DNA from: Bacteroidaceae bacterium
GTDB lineage: Bacteria > Bacteroidota > Bacteroidia > Bacteroidales > Bacteroidaceae
Assembly (NCBI GenBank): GCA_900765575.1
Contig: CAAFRW010000198.1
Span: forward strand, 1 to 11,980
Direction: 5' to 3'
Length of the DNA stretch: 11,980 nucleotides
The notes below the pieces were generated by a model. The model saw only the letters and a list, made by a program, of their open reading frames with translations. It was not told the DNA's origin and made no database searches. A program made the position numbers and the translations under genes. Shown here in pieces: positions 1 to 5,452 of the stretch. The stretch's first letter is position 1. Each line of letters begins with the position of its first letter.

Positions 1-450
1 AGGAAAAGTCAGCCCCCCCGCCATGGCATCGGAGCCATACATCAGCGATGCAGGGCCTTTCAGTATCTCCACGGAATGAACATTCTGGGCATCCAATTCA
101 ATACCATGTTCGTCTCCCCATTGCTGTCCTTCCTGTCGGATGCCGTCGTTCACAACCAACACCCGGTTGTATCCCAATCCCCGTATCACCGGTTTGGAAA
201 TCCCGTTGCCCGTTGTTATTTGCGATACGCCGGGTTGCTTGGCTATCACATCAATAATATTGGTATACTGGCGTGTATTTAAAAACTCGGGACTGATGAC
301 CGACACCGGTGCCGGCGTTTGGTTGATGCGTGCGTTTCCCGTAAGTCCCGTCACGATGATTTCTTTCAAATGCACACAACTATCCTGTTCCTCTGCATGT
401 ACATACATAGCAACACAGAGCAACAAAACTATCATTTTTATTGCTTTCAT
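1..450 (-). CDS. TonB-dependent outer-membrane receptor, N-terminal part (cut by window edge)
   Basis: This is the first 150 residues of a TonB-dependent receptor, which imports a scarce ligand across the outer membrane using energy from TonB-ExbBD. Translating the complement from the ATG at 448-450 gives an open frame to base 1. Residues 1-19 are a signal peptide (hydrophobic core, cleavage near VHA-EE). A TonB-box-like EIIVTG follows at 30-35, then a plug domain with PAPVSVIS at 46-53, GISKPVIRGLG at 83-93, the NDGIRQEGQQWG segment at 101-112, EHGIELD at 114-120 and VEILKGPASLMYGSDAMAG at 127-145. The QQWGDEHG segment resembles receptors that I associate with metal or heme uptake; the ligand itself is inferred. 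It begins 40 bases after the upstream His/Cys-rich gene, so the two are probably co-transcribed. The beta-barrel lies outside the window. A 7-base G run (coding strand) sits at codons 144-146. Confidence 0.9.
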   Translation of the reverse strand, partial: MKAIKMIVLLLCVAMYVHAEEQDSCVHLKEIIVTGLTGNARINQTPAPVSVISPEFLNTRQYTNIIDVIAKQPGVSQITTGNGISKPVIRGLGYNRVLVVNDGIRQEGQQWGDEHGIELDAQNVHSVEILKGPASLMYGSDAMAGGLTFP

Positions 451-490
451 TTATATTCTGTTTTTGATGGTTTTACGATTAAAATTCCAA

Positions 491-814
491 TTAAAAAACA
501 GAATAGGCGGGAGGTGCTCTAGAGGAAGGAAGGCAAGAAAAGGCATTGTAAATCTTGCACTCACAGAAAGTCCGTTCGATGAAGATGAACGGGGCTATAA
601 AATCGGATATTATTTGTTCAGCCTCCACAAAAGGAGATAGCATGAACTGACAGATGCAGCAGTCATCGGAATGGTGAGTGTGTGAAGCGTCCGAATGGGT
701 GGCAGGGCAGTTGCCGGCATGATGAAAGTGGAATGCCTTTACAATATATACGGGCATTAGCGACACTATCAAGAGCCATGCAATGAGTATTCTATTTTTT
801 CCGCCTTGCTTCAT
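491..814 (-). CDS. small His/Cys-rich membrane-anchored protein, probable metal-related partner of the TonB receptor
   Basis: A 107-residue protein of no family I can name with certainty. Residues 9-27 form one hydrophobic segment (signal peptide or anchor). The next part is very rich in possible metal ligands: FHFHH at 28-32, C36, H40, H45, H47, H48, then the cluster DDCCIC at 50-55. The arrangement, a signal segment followed by histidines and a CxxC-like motif, recalls the DUF2946-type small proteins found beside copper-receptor genes in proteobacteria, but the match is by pattern only. It lies directly upstream of the TonB receptor in the same direction. I infer that it binds or senses a transition metal in the periplasm, or regulates the receptor's use. 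The start at 812-814 puts the hydrophobic segment where expected and is preceded by a consensus promoter. Confidence 0.75.
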   Translation of the reverse strand: MKQGGKNRILIAWLLIVSLMPVYIVKAFHFHHAGNCPATHSDASHTHHSDDCCICQFMLSPFVEAEQIISDFIAPFIFIERTFCECKIYNAFSCLPSSRAPPAYSVF

Positions 815-831
815 TGTTTAGTTGTGTGGCG

Positions 832-839
832 CAAAGATA
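832..839 (-). promoter_or_regulatory. Bacteroides -7 box for the His/Cys-rich protein - TonB receptor operon
   Basis: Read on the minus strand, this is TATCTTTG, a perfect match to the Bacteroides -7 consensus TAnnTTTG, about 18 bases before the ATG at 814. The -33 position (about 859-866) has only TTCATT and no clear TTG, so the promoter may be weak or need an activator. The inferred 5' leader is very short. Confidence 0.5.
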
Positions 840-994
840 ATGGATAATTGGTAAAAGTAGAATGAATAGGGTAAGTGTTTGGTTATAAGATTAGTTAGAT
901 TTTATTTCTATAGGTGAAAAATTTAGCATGAGGAACATTTAAGTGAAAGAAAAACTCTCTATCTGTAAACAGGATGTGCCTTGACTAGAGATAT

Positions 995-1030
995 CTTTCC
1001 GCAAAGAAGGATAGCCTCCTTTGTGGAAAG
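995..1030 (-). terminator. imperfect hairpin downstream of higA, possible terminator
   Basis: Left arm 995-1011 (CTTTCCGCAAAGAAGGA) pairs with right arm 1017-1030 (TCCTTTGTGGAAAG), with one bulge stretch and one mismatch and the 5-base loop TAGCC. It begins 22 bases after the higA stop codon. On the minus strand it is not followed by a T run. On the plus strand it is followed by GTTTTTGTATTTT, so it would be a better terminator in that direction, where no gene is seen. It may instead be an RNA-stability hairpin. Confidence 0.45.
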
Positions 1031-1052
1031 AAGTTTTTGTATTTTAGAATAC

Positions 1053-1364
1053 TTACAGCAGAGCGGCGTATTTACGTATCTGGTTCAAACGCTCCATAAA
1101 CGTTTTATCATCCATAGCTTGCTGCATGTTGTATTTCAATTGTAACCGCATCAACGAATCGGCAGGAATGTCCAATGCCGCTTCAAACATCATGGCGGTA
1201 GCAGTGGTCAACGTGCGCCGTCCATTCAGCAGGTCGTTGAGCACCTTATAGGAGATGCCCATTTGCGCCGCCAGTTTTCGCTGTGAAATCTTGCGGTACT
1301 CAATTTCATCCTTCAGCACCTCTCCGGGATGAGTTGGGGTATATCCGAATCTTGCATTTGCCAT
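1053..1364 (-). CDS. higA: HigA-family antitoxin (XRE-type DNA-binding protein)
   Basis: A 103-residue antitoxin that should neutralise the toxin encoded just upstream and repress their shared promoter. The N-terminus has the HPGEVLKDE motif at 12-20, characteristic of the HigA family, followed by a helix-turn-helix at about residues 26-48 (SQRKLAAQMGIS, then VLNDLLNGRR). The rest is helical and fits the dimerising part. The length is normal for the family. The gene starts 9 bases after the toxin stop codon, the usual toxin-first order of higBA. The start at 1362-1364 has AAAGA a few bases upstream. It appears intact. Confidence 0.9.
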   Translation of the reverse strand: MANARFGYTPTHPGEVLKDEIEYRKISQRKLAAQMGISYKVLNDLLNGRRTLTTATAMMFEAALDIPADSLMRLQLKYNMQQAMDDKTFMERLNQIRKYAALL

Positions 1365-1373
1365 ATCTTTCGC

Positions 1374-1691
1374 TTATTTGTAATGATTAGACAATTCTAT
1401 GATATTACACACTGTGATTACAATTTCAGAAACTACTCTTGTTGTTTTAAATTCTATACGGTATTGGTCGTTTACTCGAACCGATTCTAGCCCTGCTTTA
1501 TCACCGACAAGCGTTTCGTAATGTAATGAATGGTATCTATATAAATCTTCTTTCACTGCTACCGATTCCAACAAATCTATTGTCTTACGGTATTTGGCCA
1601 CAATTTGCGGTTGAAAGCGATACTTCTTGTCGGAAGTCTTTCCCTTGAGGTATAATTCCTCTAAATATGCTTTATCAAATTTGATTTCCAT
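1374..1691 (-). CDS. higB: HigB/RelE-family toxin
   Basis: A 105-residue toxin of the RelE/HigB type; characterised members are mRNA interferases that cut mRNA on the translating ribosome. Family signs are the central YHSLHYETL segment (53-61), GDKAGLESVRVNDQYRIEF at 63-81, which corresponds to the conserved strand holding the basic residues (R72, R78), and the terminal NHYK, where H103 and Y104 sit in the expected region. Length and order (toxin first, antitoxin 9 bases later) are those of higBA loci. A consensus promoter lies 24 bases upstream of the start. Nothing suggests damage, so the module may be active. Its relation to the nearby IS66 copy is probably only that both sit in variable DNA. 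Confidence 0.85.
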   Translation of the reverse strand: MEIKFDKAYLEELYLKGKTSDKKYRFQPQIVAKYRKTIDLLESVAVKEDLYRYHSLHYETLVGDKAGLESVRVNDQYRIEFKTTRVVSEIVITVCNIIELSNHYK

Positions 1692-1714
1692 GTTTCGATT
1701 GTAATCAACCAGTG

Positions 1715-1746
1715 CAAAGGTAGTATAAAACTTTTAAAGTCCACAA
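1715..1746 (-). promoter_or_regulatory. higBA promoter with embedded palindrome
   Basis: On the minus strand a TTG at 1744-1746 is followed, after 21 bases, by TACCTTTG at 1715-1722, a perfect TAnnTTTG box. Between them lies the perfect 11-base palindrome ACTTT-(T)-AAAGT at 1730-1740. HigA proteins repress their own operon by binding palindromes over the promoter, so this is the natural operator candidate. The operator role is inferred. Confidence 0.65.
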
Positions 1747-2010
1747 TCTTTGAGGACTTAGTTTTTAAGTTTTTCTTTTTCAATATATCAGAGAATGTTA
1801 TATCTTTCTTTTTCTCCCCAATTTTACTAACCTAATCTAAATTTAAGTATAGCTGACTCTATCTTTTGGTACTTATTTTTGTTCTCTTAGACTTTGCTAA
1901 TGCGAGTTTTCCGCCTCTTTTATATAATAGTATTCGGACAATTAGCTATTTGGAGCGGACAATCTATTCATGCAGATTAATCAATTTAGTGTTTTCTCCC
2001 TGAAGATTTT

Positions 2011-2101
2011 CCTTTCGTACAACTGTGGAAGATGTTTCTCACAGCTGTGCGAAATGTCTTCCACATATTGTGCGAGAGAACTTGCACAGTTGTACGAAAG
2101 G
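2011..2101. repeat. cluster of four ~22-bp dyad repeats, three tandem and one inverted
   Basis: Four related units follow the pattern CTTnCACA-GTTGT-RCGAAAG. Three read on the plus strand at about 2034-2055, 2057-2078 and 2079-2100, with their CACA cores starting at 2040, 2062 and 2085 (22-23 base period). One reads on the minus strand at about 2012-2032. The outer units form a perfect 17-base inverted repeat (2011-2027 with 2085-2101). The first two units form a 40-base near-palindrome (2025-2064, 17 of 20 pairs) centred on CACAGCTGTG at 2040-2049. The period of two helical turns suggests a protein-binding array, or a structured RNA if transcribed. The function is unknown. Confidence 0.75.
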
Positions 2102-2243
2102 GAATTTTCTTAAGCATTTACCCTAATATCTATTGAAGAACAGTTAATTAATCGGGATATTGGAATTACTTCGTGCTTTACTTTGGTTTTTCGCTCAGTG
2201 TAAAATAGGTCTATAGTAATTCTTGTAGAAACGACACTGTTTT

Positions 2244-2252
2244 GGTAAAAGT
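2244..2252. repeat. left copy of the target-site duplication of the IS66 element
   Basis: GGTAAAAGT here abuts the left inverted repeat, and the same 9 bases follow the right inverted repeat at 4780-4788. IS66 elements normally duplicate 8 bases, so one of the nine is probably chance identity or belongs to the element end. Confidence 0.85.
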
Positions 2253-2280
2253 GTAATCGTCTCCGCGCTTCTATATAGTG
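2253..2280 (+). repeat. IS66 left terminal inverted repeat
   Basis: Begins GTAATCGTCTCC and matches the complement of the right end in 26 of 28 positions (differences at base 5, T for G, and base 23, A for T). The GTAA(G/T)CG tip fits IS66 ends. Confidence 0.85.
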
Positions 2281-2284
2281 TGCT

Positions 2285-2308
2285 AAAATAAAAAGGCTAA
2301 TAAGCCTT
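2285..2308 (-). terminator. rho-independent terminator after tnpC
   Basis: Read on the minus strand, the stem AAGGCT / AGCCTT (2303-2308 with 2293-2298) with the loop TATT is followed by TTTATTTT. It starts 4 bases after the tnpC stop codon and lies inside the element, just before the left inverted repeat, so it would stop transposase transcription from leaving the IS. Confidence 0.75.
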
Positions 2309-2311
2309 ATT

Positions 2312-3874
2312 TTAGGCATTAGCCTTTTCCCATCTATCTGGGAGGAGTTCCCTATATTTTTCAAGTGGAGTGTTCGGTTGCCATTCTGCGGTTCTGTTTA
2401 TCACATCCGTGAGATACTCAAACAGATTCACTTTATGCATCCTACAAGTGAGTGCTATCGTGTAGAGTATGGCGCCTCGTTCGGCACCCTTATGGCTGCC
2501 GAAGAACAATGAGTTTCTTCTTGATAGGGATATGTACCGGTTCATCCGTTCTACGATGTTGTTGTCAAGATAGGTATTGCCATAGTTGAAGATGTCCACC
2601 ACGGCATTCCACTCATTGCGAAGATAGGTTATGGCTTCCCTCAGTTCGCTCTTAGGTAATAAATCCCCCCGTTCTTCTATTTCATCAAGCACATCTTTTA
2701 TTTCTCCGAGTATGTCCGGTGCATACTTTTTACGATGTGCAAGATTCTGTTCTACCGTCCATCCGTCAACCCCGACTTTATGCTTATGCTCGTTTTGATA
2801 AAGTGTGTTTATCAGTACCACGATTCTTTTTGCATCCGGGTCATTCTCACCGCTATCTATAAATTTCCGTTTTATATGTTGTAAGCACGGGATGCGTGTG
2901 ATATTGGGATACACATCGCTTTCAAGCTTCCGGTAAGGTGAGTAGCCATCACTTTGTATGATTCCCTTGCAACTGCCTAATTCGTTAAGAATCACTCTTT
3001 CAGACCGGGAGCCGTCATCATAGAGCAGGTATATCATCCTGGTGTTTATGCCCACCACCACCCAAAGGTATCCCTTTCTGACTCCTTTTCCCTTACTGTT
3101 CTTTTCCGGGACGAGTATTTTGTAATAGGTTTCATCGGCTGCCTTATAAGGGTCGCTTAAGGCTGTTTGCCGGATACACTTATAAAGATTCTCGAAGAGG
3201 CTTGAGGCTTTCTCCATCAACTTATGAGCCGTAGGTTTCTTCAGCGTAAAGCCATGCCCTTCGAAGTAGTTGATGATTCTTTCAACAGGTAGTGATTGTA
3301 TGTAACGTAATTCCATCAATCCGGCAATGAATGAGCCGTCATAGCTGGAATTCAAGAAAGCCGAAGCCGGTGTTTTTCCCTCCCACAGGCGACCGTCCTG
3401 CGTATAGGTGTGTATCTTGTAGACGTGCTTGATGAAGCGCATGGGCACACATTCATAGCGAACGCATATTCTGGGAGCGGTGGTAAACAACCGGGCTTTA
3501 TTGATGTCAAAATCGGGGTCATCGGGATAAACGACATGTTCCTCTTCTTCCATCTCATAATGCATGTCACGTTTGGCCCCATTGTTCTTTCTGGCTTTAC
3601 GCTTGGCGGCTTTTTCCGCTTCTGTCTCCTGCTGTTCTTCCTCGGACATGGCGGGTTGGGGAGCTTGTTGTTCGGATGTGTTGGAAACAAGTTTGGCGAG
3701 CCCCTTAGTAAGGGGCTGTTGCTTGCAAAGGGATTCGCCTTTTTGAAGGAGTGCCTCTTTAAGGGAAGAAACCTCTTTTGTCAAAGCATCTATTTGGTCC
3801 AAGAGTCTGTTGTTGTCATCTCGTAATCCCTTAACCTGTTCCTTCAATAATTCTATGATTTCATCCCTTTTCAT
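2312..3874 (-). CDS. tnpC: IS66-family transposase (TnpC)
   Basis: The DDE transposase that cuts and joins the IS ends. I place the start at 3872-3874, giving 520 residues beginning MKRDEIIELL. The frame extends 16 codons further upstream, but that part does not look like the family. Residues 1-45 form a leucine-zipper-like coiled coil (LZ_Tnp_IS66 type). A charged linker (about 65-115, EEEQQE, KAAKRKARK) follows, then the DNA-binding and core domain. The catalytic triad is recognisable: D247 in AADETYYK, D309 in IIQSDGY, and E442 in LDNNIVERMNRY, followed by RRNSLFFGSHKGAERGA, the typical IS66 C-terminal signature. The final part (476-520) is the short IS66 C-terminal region. The usual CxxC zinc-finger pattern of proteobacterial relatives is not evident, as is common in Bacteroidetes members. 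It lies 86 bases after tnpB. The termination hairpin follows directly. Confidence 0.93.
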   Translation of the reverse strand: MKRDEIIELLKEQVKGLRDDNNRLLDQIDALTKEVSSLKEALLQKGESLCKQQPLTKGLAKLVSNTSEQQAPQPAMSEEEQQETEAEKAAKRKARKNNGAKRDMHYEMEEEEHVVYPDDPDFDINKARLFTTAPRICVRYECVPMRFIKHVYKIHTYTQDGRLWEGKTPASAFLNSSYDGSFIAGLMELRYIQSLPVERIINYFEGHGFTLKKPTAHKLMEKASSLFENLYKCIRQTALSDPYKAADETYYKILVPEKNSKGKGVRKGYLWVVVGINTRMIYLLYDDGSRSERVILNELGSCKGIIQSDGYSPYRKLESDVYPNITRIPCLQHIKRKFIDSGENDPDAKRIVVLINTLYQNEHKHKVGVDGWTVEQNLAHRKKYAPDILGEIKDVLDEIEERGDLLPKSELREAITYLRNEWNAVVDIFNYGNTYLDNNIVERMNRYISLSRRNSLFFGSHKGAERGAILYTIALTCRMHKVNLFEYLTDVINRTAEWQPNTPLEKYRELLPDRWEKANA

Positions 3875-3960
3875 GGCATAAAGATACAAAAAATCAACAA
3901 GACAGCCAAACGAATCTGACAATATTTACAATATAAATAATTAAGGATTAGCTAATTACA

Positions 3961-4311
3961 TTACATTCTAAAGCGTTTCCGAAGCCGTACGGACTTTAAT
4001 GACACTCCATTTAAGATAAAAGACAAAACCTGATAAGACACCTCGTATTTGCCTGTATCGGGGTTAAATGTTGGCAGTTCAAAACTTCCACCTTCGAGGC
4101 GCTTGTAGTAAAGAAGGAAGCCATCACCATCCCAACGCAGTATCTTTACGCTTTGCCGATTCTTGCCAAAGAACAAAAAGACGTCTCCCGAGATGGGAGA
4201 CAAATCTTTCATCTCCCGTCGTATGATTTTGAATAAACCGTCAATACCAAGGTTCATACGGACAAAGCCCTGATATAGATAGTATCGGTTGGACGAGGTT
4301 AGAGAATACAT
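3961..4311 (-). CDS. tnpB: IS66 accessory protein TnpB
   Basis: A 116-residue IS66 Orf2 protein, needed for transposition in characterised IS66 elements though its biochemical role is unclear. The family signature is plain: YYLYQGFVRMNLGIDGLFKI at 10-29, SGDVFLFFGKNRQSVKILRWDGDGF at about 41-65, then LYYKRLEGGSFELP at 67-80. The basic C-terminus KSVRLRKRFRM is usual. The start at 4311 is preferred over the internal Met19, because Bacteroidetes relatives share the YSLTSSNRYYLY leader. It overlaps the end of tnpA by 13 bases in a different frame, which suggests coupled translation. Confidence 0.92.
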   Translation of the reverse strand: MYSLTSSNRYYLYQGFVRMNLGIDGLFKIIRREMKDLSPISGDVFLFFGKNRQSVKILRWDGDGFLLYYKRLEGGSFELPTFNPDTGKYEVSYQVLSFILNGVSLKSVRLRKRFRM

Positions 4312-4703
4312 GGGTCTCCCTCCTTTCTTTCGTAGTCGCGCAACATTCTAATGACACCGCCGGGTGTGGCTCGTTTGACCGAAATGGTGGTCCCACTATT
4401 AAAGGTGATTGTGACCCCGGCAAGACTAAACTCTTCTTCCGACAACATGGCGGGTACTATTTGAGTGAACGAAGGAGAGGAAGTTGGCGGTTGCAAGGGG
4501 GCAATGCCGTCATAATAATCACGAGCCACATCTTCCTTGGCTTGTTTAACGCTATAGCCCCGTCTGGTCATCCAGGAACTCATGCCTCCAATAGTAGTAT
4601 GCTGCTCCCGGCAAACATCGGCTAAAGAACAATTGTAGTCTACTTTCAATACTTCAAGGAAACGTTTCCAGGTTTTTCTAAATCTATTTTCTGATAAATC
4701 CAT
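4299..4703 (-). CDS. tnpA: IS66 Orf1-type protein TnpA (helix-turn-helix)
   Basis: A 134-residue first gene of the IS66 element, a small DNA-binding protein that likely recognises the element ends or promoter. Residues 27-50 (SLADVCREQHTTIGGMSSWMTRRG) read as a helix-turn-helix. The C-terminal part, with VTITFNSGTTISVKRATPGGVIRMLRDYE at about 97-125, matches Bacteroidetes IS66 Orf1 proteins. Its promoter lies 23 bases upstream, overlapping the right inverted repeat. Its last 13 bases overlap tnpB. The start at 4701-4703 is the first ATG after the promoter in this frame. Confidence 0.85.
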   Translation of the reverse strand: MDLSENRFRKTWKRFLEVLKVDYNCSLADVCREQHTTIGGMSSWMTRRGYSVKQAKEDVARDYYDGIAPLQPPTSSPSFTQIVPAMLSEEEFSLAGVTITFNSGTTISVKRATPGGVIRMLRDYERKEGDPCIL

Positions 4704-4725
4704 AATGATTCGTTTTTATACCTGG

Positions 4726-4756
4726 CAAAGATATTTAAACGAAAAAGGCTCCACAA
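4726..4756 (-). promoter_or_regulatory. promoter of the IS66 genes, -33 box inside the inverted repeat
   Basis: On the minus strand, TTG at 4754-4756 and TATCTTTG at 4726-4733 are 20 bases apart, a good Bacteroides promoter. The TTG is part of the right inverted repeat (TATATTGTG). The left repeat carries TATATAGTG at the same place, so it lacks this box. Confidence 0.65.
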
Positions 4757-4779
4757 TATAGAAGCGCGGAGACGCTTAC
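4752..4779 (-). repeat. IS66 right terminal inverted repeat
   Basis: The complement reads GTAAGCGTCTCC inwards from 4779 and matches the left end in 26 of 28 positions. GTAAGCG is the classical IS66 tip. Confidence 0.88.
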
Positions 4780-4788
4780 GGTAAAAGT
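4780..4788. repeat. right copy of the IS66 target-site duplication
   Basis: GGTAAAAGT, identical to 2244-2252 on the other side of the element. Removing one copy together with 2253-4779 restores a continuous AT-rich intergenic sequence. Confidence 0.85.
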
Positions 4789-5122
4789 CGTAAAGTGAAA
4801 GTCAGGAAAGAGAGCATCGGCACTTTTATGCCTTTATTTTCAAATGCTTATAGGAAAAGTGCAGAAGTGAAAGTGAGTATTTTATATAGTCTAAATAAGC
4901 TGTGATTTAGAGTTTTTTATAGGGTTGTACATGATTTGTGATAGTGTATCGTAATGTTTTTGTCAATTTCTCGAAGTAGTAAGCTGAAGATTGTTTTAAA
5001 TGGGGTTATAATGTTGTTGCTCCTTTGTATTGTTAATGGTTTTTTAAAGTTGGATAGAATGATTAAATCAGAATAAATAATTGATAGATAAATATTTTTA
5101 ATAATATATAAAATTAGAACTT
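4789..5122. other. AT-rich leader before the lipoprotein-hydrolase unit
   Basis: No gene is seen in these 334 bases. The motif AAGTGAAAGT occurs twice, at about 4793-4802 and 4865-4874. The promoter of the plus-strand unit should lie here, but no perfect TAnnTTTG box was found; TGTTTTTG at 4955-4962 has one mismatch and poor -33 spacing. The strongly AT-rich last 50 bases resemble the leader of many Bacteroides genes. Confidence 0.45.
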
Positions 5123-5452
5123 ATGAAAAGGAAAACTAAATTAATCATTTTGCTGGCATTTTTATCAATGTTTGTGAATTCTTGTAAAGAAGAGTCTAGT
5201 GTTGAAAGCCTTATTGAGAAGGATGTTAAAACAACAAAGAGTGTGGACACTTTCCAAATGGACATCTTTTCGGATGAGTACAAACTTAGCATTCAATCGA
5301 GTGTGGAAGGTATGCTGTTGGACCAAATCATTTATCGTGATTCTATGTATGTTTTAAATATGACTGAAGAGGAAGCTATGGACCTAAAAATACCTGATAG
5401 CTTGTATATTCAGTATATTACAATTGTTAACGATTTAAATGCACGAAGATGA
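5123..5452 (+). CDS. small lipoprotein of unknown function, first gene of the hydrolase unit
   Basis: A 109-residue protein I cannot assign to a family. Residues 1-20 form a lipoprotein signal (KRK, hydrophobic core) ending in FVNS-C21, the acylated cysteine. Right after the cysteine comes KEES, which fits the K-(D/E)2 lipoprotein export signal reported in Bacteroidetes, so it may face the outside of the cell. The mature part is acidic and likely partly helical (TEEEAMDLKIPDSLYIQYI). Its stop codon overlaps the next gene's start (ATGA), so the two proteins are probably made together. It may be a partner or chaperone of the downstream lipoprotein or hydrolase (inference). Confidence 0.75.
   Translation: MKRKTKLIILLAFLSMFVNSCKEESSVESLIEKDVKTTKSVDTFQMDIFSDEYKLSIQSSVEGMLLDQIIYRDSMYVLNMTEEEAMDLKIPDSLYIQYITIVNDLNARR

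Larger units (their letters stand above)
815..1052. other. intergenic region between the receptor operon and higA
   Basis: No gene is seen in these 238 bases. They hold the -7 box at 832-839 and a long imperfect hairpin at 995-1030. The rest is AT-rich without open frames of note. Confidence 0.6.
1692..2252. other. AT-rich intergenic region between higBA and the IS66 element
   Basis: No convincing gene is seen. The region holds the higBA promoter, an 8-base direct repeat CGGACAAT (1935-1942 and 1956-1963, 21 bases apart), the repeat cluster at 2011-2101, and the left copy of the IS target duplication. A short minus-strand frame ending at 2110 reads in from inside the IS and is likely spurious. 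Confidence 0.55.
2253..4779 (-). mobile_element. complete IS66-family insertion sequence
   Basis: A 2527-base element with all three expected genes (tnpA, tnpB, tnpC) on the minus strand, 28-base terminal inverted repeats and an exactly flanking direct repeat. Length and gene order are normal for IS66. All frames are open and the DDE triad of tnpC is present, so the copy is potentially active. The direct repeat is still perfect, which suggests a recent insertion with no later rearrangement. It landed in an intergenic region, not in a gene that I can recognise. Confidence 0.93.

Noticed and set aside
140..640. Plus-strand frame of 166 codons.
   Set aside because: It lies antisense to the TonB receptor and the His/Cys-rich gene, both well supported, and its translation has no recognisable features.
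2011..2101. CRISPR-like reading of the repeat cluster.
   Set aside because: The units abut without unique spacers, one is inverted, and no cas gene is present in the window.
2110..2364. Minus-strand frame of 84 codons spanning the left IS end; its last ~45 codons faintly recall the N-terminus of Bacteroides tyrosine recombinases (an LFY...PI pattern).
   Set aside because: It starts inside tnpC in another frame and crosses the IS boundary. With the IS removed, the frame soon meets a TGA upstream and has no start codon. The resemblance is too weak to call a pseudogene.
3410..3826. Plus-strand frame of 138 codons with hydrophobic stretches.
   Set aside because: It is antisense to the IS66 transposase; its hydrophobic look comes from the complement of charged codons in tnpC.
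3875..3922. Upstream 16-codon extension of the transposase.
   Set aside because: The added residues do not resemble the IS66 N-terminus, while the Met at 3872-3874 begins the expected coiled coil directly.
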